DNA of 64,000 nt. Source: JAPLST01 sp964397565 (GTDB lineage Bacteria > Auribacterota > UBA3054 > JAPLST01). The translations under genes and the position numbers were made by a program. The DNA is taken from contig CAYNJC010000015.1 in NCBI GenBank assembly GCA_964397565.1, forward strand, positions 36,419 through 100,418, in the 5' to 3' direction. Below, in pieces: positions 8,134-13,651 of this stretch (its first letter is position 1; every line of letters begins with the position of its first letter). Below the pieces are notes generated by a model. It saw nothing but the letters and a program-made list of their open reading frames with translations. It was not told the origin of the DNA and did no database searches.

Positions 8134-9024
8134 ATGTCAGAGCTATCACCGGTTGAATTAGCCAGTATGCAGCAAGGCGTGACCGAACAGCCAAAAATGC
8201 TCTTTGTGACCCAGCACAACGGCACCAAGACGGACGGCACGAGTGCGGCCATTCCTGCCGTATTGCTGAAGCCGATCCGCATCGGCGCCTGCTTGCTGGC
8301 CATGGCAGGCTTTGTCCACGCGAACCTCATCGTCAACGGCAGCTTCGAGTCCGGAGACACCAGCTTTTCCAGCGACTATTCATATTGTCCCACCCCTGTT
8401 GTTCCTCCTAGGGTTATCAATGAGGCAGAATACGGGATCATCCAGAGCCTCAACCAAGCCCATTCCGCGTGGGCCGCGTTAGGCAGTCTCGCCGCGCAGA
8501 GCGGCGTGAACTATTTCGTAGCCAATGGCGCGCCGGACAACGAGCTCTCCCCGTGGATGCAGGACGTCACCGTGAATCCCGAGGACGTGGTCATCAGCTC
8601 GAGCAACGCGCCCATCTACTACCGTTTCCAAGCCTATATCGCCAGCGTTTATCCCGACGGCGCCCAGCCTCAGCTCGCCTTCGAGATGAGCTTTAATGAC
8701 GACGGCCGTTGGCAGTCGCTCACCACGTCCACCGCGCCGACGAATGCCTACCAGTGGTTTCTCACCTACCGCGATGGCTACTTCGTGACCGCTCCCAGCA
8801 ACATTAGTTTCCGCCTGCGCAACACAGTGACGGATGCGTTCGGCAACGACCTCGCTGTTGACAGCATCTATTTCGGTTGCTCGACCAACGCGCCGGCCTA
8901 TGGCTCGAACCCGATCAACAGCATCGGCGCGATCACGGGTATCCCCGAGCCCGGCACATGGGCCGCGGCCTTGTTCGCCGGCACGGCTGGTTACGTCCGC
9001 TCGCGCCGGCGCCACCAAGGCTGA
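8134..9024 (+). CDS. PEP-CTERM secreted protein
   Basis: ATG 8134 has an upstream AAGGGA and a strong promoter; the longer frame from 8035 overlaps the promoter and is rejected. The product is 296 residues. About 45 polar residues precede a hydrophobic signal segment (IGACLLAMAGFVHA), an unusually long n-region; the mature part begins LIVNGSFESG, a common opening of PEP-CTERM proteins with a carbohydrate-binding-like beta sandwich. The C-terminus IPEPGTWAAALFAGTAG followed by RSRRR is a PEP-CTERM sorting signal (PEP motif, hydrophobic helix, basic tail), normally processed by an exosortase at the outer surface. No catalytic motif is visible. It is a plus-strand gene surrounded by minus-strand phage-type genes, which suggests a passenger. 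Confidence 0.75.
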   Translation: MSELSPVELASMQQGVTEQPKMLFVTQHNGTKTDGTSAAIPAVLLKPIRIGACLLAMAGFVHANLIVNGSFESGDTSFSSDYSYCPTPVVPPRVINEAEYGIIQSLNQAHSAWAALGSLAAQSGVNYFVANGAPDNELSPWMQDVTVNPEDVVISSSNAPIYYRFQAYIASVYPDGAQPQLAFEMSFNDDGRWQSLTTSTAPTNAYQWFLTYRDGYFVTAPSNISFRLRNTVTDAFGNDLAVDSIYFGCSTNAPAYGSNPINSIGAITGIPEPGTWAAALFAGTAGYVRSRRRHQG

Positions 9025-9074
9025 TTGCTGATTGAAGATCGGAACGCAGCGGGCCGGGCGATAATGAACACATA

Positions 9075-9109
9075 AAAGGCGGTCTCTCCTCATCCGGGAG
9101 ACCGCCTTT
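9075..9109. terminator. Bidirectional hairpin terminator (copy 1 of a repeated type)
   Basis: AAAGGCGGTCTC (9075-9086) pairs with GAGACCGCCTTT (9098-9109); flanking A and T runs make it usable from both strands. It separates two convergent genes. Closely related hairpins occur at 12899-12928 and 17717-17740, each preceded by a GATGAACATCT-like phrase. Confidence 0.75.
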
Positions 9110-9129
9110 CAGCATTGGCAACGTTTCTG

Positions 9130-9711
9130 TCACGCCGCTTTGCCTTGCTGCTGGCCTTGCGCAATCGCCTCCCGCAGTTCCTTCTCCAACTTTGCCAATC
9201 CAGTATCGCGCAAGCCTTTGGTACCGTTCGGATACTGCACCTTGAACGCGGCCTTCTGTTCAGCACTCAATTGACCGGCAAGCTCTGACAGCAATTTGAT
9301 CTTGGCTTTCCGGTCGAGAATGGTGTCAAGGGATGCACCCGCGCCATTGCCTGCTTCGCCCGGCTGGGACGGTTGATTTGCTTGCGCCGTGGCGACTTCT
9401 TCGGCGCTGGCAATGGCGGTATCCACGCCAATGCCCAACATCCCCAGCGCCCTGCCAACCGCACTGGTTTCGCAGTTCTCGATGTAGCTGGTCCGGTTGA
9501 CATAGTTGCTGTCCTGCTTCTCGAAGGCATGACCGGTCGCAATTACCCGGCCACTTTCATCCTTCACCACCGCCTGCATCAACACCACGCCATCTGCATT
9601 TGACAGGATCGCAGTCTCAATGCTCCACTGTGGGTGCAATTGGCGAAAGGCTTTGATGCGCTCGGCCACTTCGACATAGCCCTTGCCGTCAATCATGATC
9701 GTCTTCAGCAT
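9130..9711 (-). CDS. Phage-type conserved protein, probable ssDNA-annealing partner of RecE
   Basis: ATG 9711 follows the exonuclease gene by two bases, with GAGGAG overlapping that gene's end, so the two are translationally linked. The 193-residue protein has YVEVAERIKAFRQLHP near the start and TSYIENCETSAVGRALG near residue 85; this combination is typical of a conserved phage family found in recombination modules beside RecE/YqaJ-type exonucleases or single-strand-binding proteins. The C-terminal 70 residues are helical and charged, ending AIAQGQQQGKAA. By context its role is likely single-strand annealing or recombination mediation; this is inference from family and neighbour. A decayed second copy of its 3' end lies at 17748-17900. 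Confidence 0.6.
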   Translation of the reverse strand: MLKTIMIDGKGYVEVAERIKAFRQLHPQWSIETAILSNADGVVLMQAVVKDESGRVIATGHAFEKQDSNYVNRTSYIENCETSAVGRALGMLGIGVDTAIASAEEVATAQANQPSQPGEAGNGAGASLDTILDRKAKIKLLSELAGQLSAEQKAAFKVQYPNGTKGLRDTGLAKLEKELREAIAQGQQQGKAA

Positions 9712-9713
9712 AT

Positions 9714-10511
9714 CTACTCCTCAATGTTGTACCACTCGGGCAGTGGCAATTCGGTTAGACCAGGTGGTAATCCTGGCCATAAATTACTCTTCTTGCATTC
9801 AGCAAACACCTTCGTTGCATTTTGACAATCGCGCCATCCTATATCCAGTGCGTCTTCTGACAAATAGTATACGCCACAGTCAAATGGCGGCTCAGGCTCT
9901 ACGGCAATGAACAGGAACAAATCAACTGCTCTACCGCCTACCACCTCTATACCATGACTATACCATGCCGCCTGAATATGGTAGCCATACTGTGCCACCG
10001 ATTTCTGGAATGCCCTGGCCGATGCATCACGCGTACTTTTCAGGTCAATGGCGATCAACCGGTCTTTGTTTTCCAGTAACGCATCAGGTCGGCATTTGCA
10101 TTCAACATTTGTGATTTTGTCATTCCAGAAATATGACATTTCCACTTCCGGTGACTTGGCAAACAATTTGGCGGCGGTGGCATTGCGCATAACACCATCA
10201 CGCATACCGGTCACGATGGCATAGTCATTGGCATTCAGAATATTCTTACCGGCATTGTCAGTGGCGAATGCTTTGTATTCCTTGGTACGCTTGTCCAGAT
10301 CGGATAAGGTATAATTCGTGGCAAAAGCATCCGGTTCGAGTACCGCGGCATGAAATGCTGTGCCAAGATCAAAGCAACGTTTTTGTTCAGTGACGCCATC
10401 CAGGACACGACATTTGAACAATGATGGACGTTGACGCAAGAGCCGGATGCCACTTGATCCAAGAGCAGGATGGGCATGGTATTCGGCAGACGTGATATTC
10501 AACTTGGGCAT
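9714..10511 (-). CDS. RecE-like (exonuclease VIII type) PD-(D/E)XK exonuclease
   Basis: 265 residues from ATG 10511, preceded by GGAGA. The central block reads CRPDALLENKDRLIAIDLKST then a serine- and Phe-containing helix and YGYHIQAAWYSHGIE; the RPDAL...DLKST pair supplies the nuclease Asp and Asp-x-Lys, and the QAAWY helix is a signature of the RecE C-terminal/putative phage exonuclease family (DUF3799-like). Such enzymes resect double-stranded DNA 5' to 3' to give 3' tails for an annealase, here the next gene. The length matches a stand-alone phage RecE nuclease domain. A 24-bp palindrome lies 36 bases upstream of the start and could regulate the pair. Confidence 0.75.
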   Translation of the reverse strand: MPKLNITSAEYHAHPALGSSGIRLLRQRPSLFKCRVLDGVTEQKRCFDLGTAFHAAVLEPDAFATNYTLSDLDKRTKEYKAFATDNAGKNILNANDYAIVTGMRDGVMRNATAAKLFAKSPEVEMSYFWNDKITNVECKCRPDALLENKDRLIAIDLKSTRDASARAFQKSVAQYGYHIQAAWYSHGIEVVGGRAVDLFLFIAVEPEPPFDCGVYYLSEDALDIGWRDCQNATKVFAECKKSNLWPGLPPGLTELPLPEWYNIEE

Positions 10512-10546
10512 CGGTGTTCTCCAGAGGGTTGTATATTGTTGAATGA

Positions 10547-10570
10547 AATTAATATCTGCAGATATTAATT
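10547..10570. promoter_or_regulatory. Perfect 24-bp palindrome upstream of the exonuclease gene
   Basis: The left half AATTAATATCTG is followed immediately by its exact reverse complement CAGATATTAATT. It lies 36 bases upstream of the RecE-like start, where a repressor operator would control the recombination operon. The AT-rich, uninterrupted symmetry suits a dimeric helix-turn-helix repressor; none is encoded next to it. Confidence 0.5.
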
Positions 10571-10602
10571 ATTCCTGAAAAGTGAGCAGACCACAATAGA
10601 AG

Positions 10603-10699
10603 TGGCCACCGCGAGTCGATTTGAACGACTATTTCCTTGTTGAGACAAGGTGTTCTATGTGCATGCCGATACTGCACAATCCATTTAAACTACGCGGTG
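10603..10699 (-). tRNA. tRNA-like sequence with a D-loop insert (likely decayed or atypical)
   Basis: Read on the minus strand: acceptor CACCGCG pairs with CGCGGTG over 7 bp, followed by G73 and an encoded CCA; T8 and A9; a D-stem GTTT/GAAC with AAATGG in its loop; anticodon stem CCTTG/CAAGG; 4-base variable loop AAAT; and a perfect T arm AGTCG-TTCAAAT-CGACT. Two departures: about 21 extra bases forming their own hairpin (TGTGCA...TGCACA) are inserted in the D-loop, and the anticodon loop TCTCAA has six bases. With one U restored the anticodon would be CUC (Glu). The intact acceptor and T arms show tRNA origin; function as a tRNA is doubtful. Confidence 0.55.
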
Positions 10700-10713
10700 C
10701 TCACATTGTCGTA

Positions 10714-10989
10714 TCAAGCGGCGGACATATTGGTGATGGGGTGGTCATGTACGGCTTCATTATTGCCAGTGATGGTTGGCAGCAGATCATAATTGGCTGT
10801 GTGGAGGGCATCATCGGCAGTTTGCTGCAATGCATCAAACTCCTCGTCACTCAGCCAGACGAATGCATCACGGTCGGCATCCAATAATAACCGACCGCCA
10901 TAAGTGCCCTCGAACATGCCGCTGAAGCCGTACCATTGCTCATCAGATATGAACATCTGGACGATTTGTTGGGCTGTCAGTACTTGCAT
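10714..10989 (-). CDS. Small acidic hypothetical protein
   Basis: ATG 10989 follows GGAG by 6 bases, so it is preferred to the ATG at 11001. The 91-residue protein begins MQVLTAQQIVQMFISDEQW and is acidic, with aromatic residues in WYGFSGMFEGTYGG and FVWLSDEEFDAL. No family recognised. It overlaps the 3' end of the upstream membrane-protein gene by about 47 bases, typical of compact phage or plasmid gene layouts. Confidence 0.5.
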   Translation of the reverse strand: MQVLTAQQIVQMFISDEQWYGFSGMFEGTYGGRLLLDADRDAFVWLSDEEFDALQQTADDALHTANYDLLPTITGNNEAVHDHPITNMSAA

Positions 10990-11404
10990 GGTGGTCTCCA
11001 TCGGTCATGGCGCTGCGGAATGAATCAACAGTTTGGCGCAAGGTGTTTTTCATCCGGCGCTCATTAAAATAGTCAATCGTGTCAATGTACAACGATACAA
11101 TGCCACCGGCGACGATCAGGATGATGCCGATGTACATCAATGCGCCACCGATGAACGGGACGGAATTGAGCAGGATGAGCAGGATCGACCCGAGAACGAG
11201 CGTGCCGATGGTGCGGGGAAAACGGGAGAGCATGGCACTGAGAAGCGGCGCGGTCTTCTGAATGCTGAGCGCGATGGCATGAACGGTGCGCAAGACACAG
11301 TTCCCGAGTGACTGGAGCAGGGTGGGTTTGCTGCGGGGCTGGGCATTGTCGTTACACATGTGAGCGGACGTGCCCATGTCCGCGTGCGTGGTGGTATTGA
11401 GCAT
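10943..11404 (-). CDS. Small membrane protein
   Basis: 153 residues from ATG 11404, with AAGGAATCACT in front. A hydrophilic N-terminus (about 35 residues) leads into an amphipathic helix and then two hydrophobic segments at about residues 66-83 (TLVLGSILLILLNSVPF) and 88-105 (MYIGIILIVAGGIVSLY). The tail is polar. Family not recognised. A promoter with an overlapping inverted repeat lies about 90 bases upstream. Confidence 0.55.
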   Translation of the reverse strand: MLNTTTHADMGTSAHMCNDNAQPRSKPTLLQSLGNCVLRTVHAIALSIQKTAPLLSAMLSRFPRTIGTLVLGSILLILLNSVPFIGGALMYIGIILIVAGGIVSLYIDTIDYFNERRMKNTLRQTVDSFRSAMTDGDHHASTDSPTNRPDVHI

Positions 11405-11488
11405 AGTGATTCCTTGTGTGGAAGGATGAACAGGTAAGGGCAGAGCAACGTGAAACTGCGGGTGAGGACGGACGCTGCACGTAGTTTT

Positions 11489-11515
11489 TGTAGCATTTCT
11501 GCTACATATATTATA
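11489..11515 (-). promoter_or_regulatory. Minus-strand promoter overlapped by an inverted repeat
   Basis: On the minus strand a perfect -10 box TATAAT (11515-11510) is followed a few bases later by TGTAGCA, a 4-base centre and TGCTACA (plus coordinates 11489-11506). A -35 box is weak. The repeat would cover the transcription start of the membrane-protein operon, the usual place for an operator. Confidence 0.5.
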
Positions 11516-11657
11516 ACGCGAAAACGGCGGGGATTAAGTGCGGGTGGTGCGGGTGGTGCGCTTTGACGGCTGTAGAATCGGTGCGTCATTTGTGCTGTGC
11601 CGAAGAATATGCTACTATAAAACATGCGTTGATGGCCAATAATTGCAGAGGAAAACG

Positions 11658-12839
11658 ATGCGAATGAGAATTATGCTAGTGCTCGCGCTGAGCGCGTTCA
11701 CCACCTTCGCCGCCGTGACAGTCACGAATGTCACCGCCATCGCGTCCCCCGGGGCTGTCGTGACGATCAGTTATGATTTGGCCAGTGCCAGTGCGCTGAC
11801 CAATGCCGTGGGCGTCAGCATTTCCACCAATGGCGGAGTGACGTTTTTCAGCACCTGCACGAATTTCACCGGCGACGTGGGCAACAATGTGGCCACCGGC
11901 ACGGCCAAGCTGATTATCTGGGCTGCCCGGGAAGACACGTTGCCGATCGGCGTGTATTCCAACACGCGCGTGCGGTTGCGGGCGTCGGACAGCATGGCGT
12001 TGATTCCGGCCAGCGCGTTCGCCATGGGCAACTGCATACTCGCCAGTGAGGGCTGGCCAGATGAACTTCCGGTGCACACAGTCATGGTCAGCGCGTTTTA
12101 CATGGACAAATGTGAGGTGACGTCGCAGCAGTGGTTTGAGGTGAGAAACTGGGCGCTTGCGAATGGCTACACGTTTGGCGCGGGTTCCGGCAAAGCGGTG
12201 AACCATCCGGTGCAGACCGTCAGTTGGCATGATTGCGTCAAGTGGTGCAATGCGCGTAGCGAGAAAGAAGGGCTGACGCCGTGCTATTATACCAACATGG
12301 CGCAGACACTGGTGTACCGCGGCGGGTCAGCGAATCTTTCAAATGAATGGGTGAACTGGAACGTGAACGGCTATCGCTTGCCGACTGAGGCGGAGTGGGA
12401 GAAGGCAGCGCGCGGCGGGCTGAGTGGCCGCCGCTTTCCATGGAACGACTTAAATATAACGCACACCAACGCGAATTACCATAGTTCTGCCAGCTACCCT
12501 TATGACACAAGCGCGACGCGCGAATATAATCCCGCTTTCACCAATGCGCCATCGCCCTACACCAGCCCAGTGGGCTATTTTGCACCGAACGGGTACGGGT
12601 TGTATGACATGGCGGGGGATGTGTGGGAATGGTGCTGGGACTGGTACGACGGCACTTGGTACAGCACCGGGGGTGCGACGCAGAATGACACACACGGGTC
12701 TGGAAGTGGCACGTATCGCGTGCTGCGCGGCGGCGGTTGGGGCTCCGACGCGTACTTCTGTCGCGTCGCGTTTCGCAACTACTACACTCCGGACCGCTCG
12801 ATCTACTCCTTTGGGTTTCGGTGTGTGCGGGGGCTGTAG
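11658..12839 (+). CDS. Secreted SUMF1/FGE-fold protein with a DGR-type variable C-terminus (paralogue 1)
   Basis: ATG 11658 is 6 bases after GAGG. The 393-residue product has a signal peptide (RIMLVLALSAFTTFA), a beta-sandwich domain of about 100 residues with a conserved ISYDL phrase, and then a formylglycine-generating-enzyme (SUMF1) fold: MALIPASAFAMGN near residue 112, EVTSQQWFEVRNW, YRLPTEAEWEKAARGG and GLYDMAGDVWEWCWDWY. The end reads RVLRGGGW...CRVAFRN...GFRCVRGL. True FGEs carry a catalytic cysteine pair near this end; here only CRVA is present, so catalysis is unlikely. In the SUMF1/C-type-lectin fold this terminal segment is the ligand-binding surface that DGRs diversify; the codons here fit that pattern. 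It probably displays a variable binding surface outside the cell. No lipobox or PEP-CTERM tail. Confidence 0.8.
   Translation: MRMRIMLVLALSAFTTFAAVTVTNVTAIASPGAVVTISYDLASASALTNAVGVSISTNGGVTFFSTCTNFTGDVGNNVATGTAKLIIWAAREDTLPIGVYSNTRVRLRASDSMALIPASAFAMGNCILASEGWPDELPVHTVMVSAFYMDKCEVTSQQWFEVRNWALANGYTFGAGSGKAVNHPVQTVSWHDCVKWCNARSEKEGLTPCYYTNMAQTLVYRGGSANLSNEWVNWNVNGYRLPTEAEWEKAARGGLSGRRFPWNDLNITHTNANYHSSASYPYDTSATREYNPAFTNAPSPYTSPVGYFAPNGYGLYDMAGDVWEWCWDWYDGTWYSTGGATQNDTHGSGSGTYRVLRGGGWGSDAYFCRVAFRNYYTPDRSIYSFGFRCVRGL
12717..12812 (+). repeat. Putative DGR variable region VR1
   Basis: From the codons for RVLRGG to the codon before GF. Compared with 17529-17624, 17 codons are NNC or NNT in both genes and nearly all differ at positions 1 and 2 while keeping a pyrimidine third base, as expected from AAC/AAT template codons changed at adenines. 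Intervening codons (TGG, TGT CGC GTC GCG, CGC, TCG) are identical to the base. Confidence 0.65.
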
Positions 12840-12898
12840 GAAATGCTGAACGCAGAACGCCGAATGCGATGACGGGCAGTTGGCGATGATGAACATCT

Positions 12899-12928
12899 AA
12901 AAAGGCGGTCTTGCAGGGCCGCCTTTTT
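12899..12928. terminator. Hairpin terminator (copy 2)
   Basis: AAAAAGGCGG (12899-12908) pairs with CCGCCTTTTT (12919-12928) and the right arm ends in a T-run. It ends the first SUMF1 gene and is a sister of the hairpins at 9075 and 17717. Confidence 0.75.
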
Positions 12929-13029
12929 CATTTATGCCATTCTTTCCGGTCATTGCGGTGCTTTGCGTCAATGTGGAATGTTGAGATGACTGCCGCCCAA
13001 TGTTATCGGCAGGATTAAGCACGTCATGT

Positions 13030-13548
13030 TCACCGCGCTGACGCTGGTCCGACAACCAACGCGCTGCTGTTGGACGGGCAGGCATCCATCCACGTTATTG
13101 TTGCCGTCCATCCACGCGATTTGCAGGCTCTCCCCAGCAATTTCTCCAATCTGCGGCGGGCTGCGTGGATGTTGTCCGGGGTATTGGCTGCCGCCTCGAT
13201 CGATTGTTGGGCCTGGCGCATTGCCGCATCGCGCAGGTCGGATTCACGCTCTTGGCCGGCGCATAGCCCCCGTTGCACATCGTACGTCTTGGTCTTCTGA
13301 TGATCCACCCTGGCCTGCAATACGGTCGGCATAGGCAGTTGCAAAGACATCTGCTTGTGCGTCTCATCCGCATTGATGATTGCCTTCGTCAGATCAACGC
13401 CAATAAGGGCATCGCCTTTGACCACCCATGCGCCCCTGACCCACCGCAGCCATCCGCCTTGGCGCGCTTCCAATACATCGGCCACACGGATATTGAGCAT
13501 GGCGAGTTCGGCGATCTTCTTGATCGACGGAACCAGAGACCTTGTAAT
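13030..13548 (-). pseudogene. N-terminally truncated DUF4230-like protein
   Basis: The frame is open from 13548, just after a TGA, to the stop at 13030. Before the first ATG (13500) the frame still encodes protein-like sequence, VPSIKKIAELA, that continues naturally into MLNIRVADVLEA, so the true N-terminus is missing. The rest resembles DUF4230 proteins: GDALIGVDLTKA, then LQLPMPTVLQARVDH, then a helical AMRQAQQSIEAAA region and ACKSRGW. DUF4230 proteins are usually membrane-anchored by the lost N-terminal segment. An ATG start at 13500 would give a 156-residue fragment. Function unknown; the truncation suggests a rearrangement near 13550. Confidence 0.45.
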
Positions 13549-13651
13549 TCAACAAGGAATGTGCCATAATGGTTGAAGCGTAGTTAACAAACACTAGTGT
13601 ACACGAAACCGGTGGCGAAACAATGCTACCTATCAATATCAAAGGATAATG

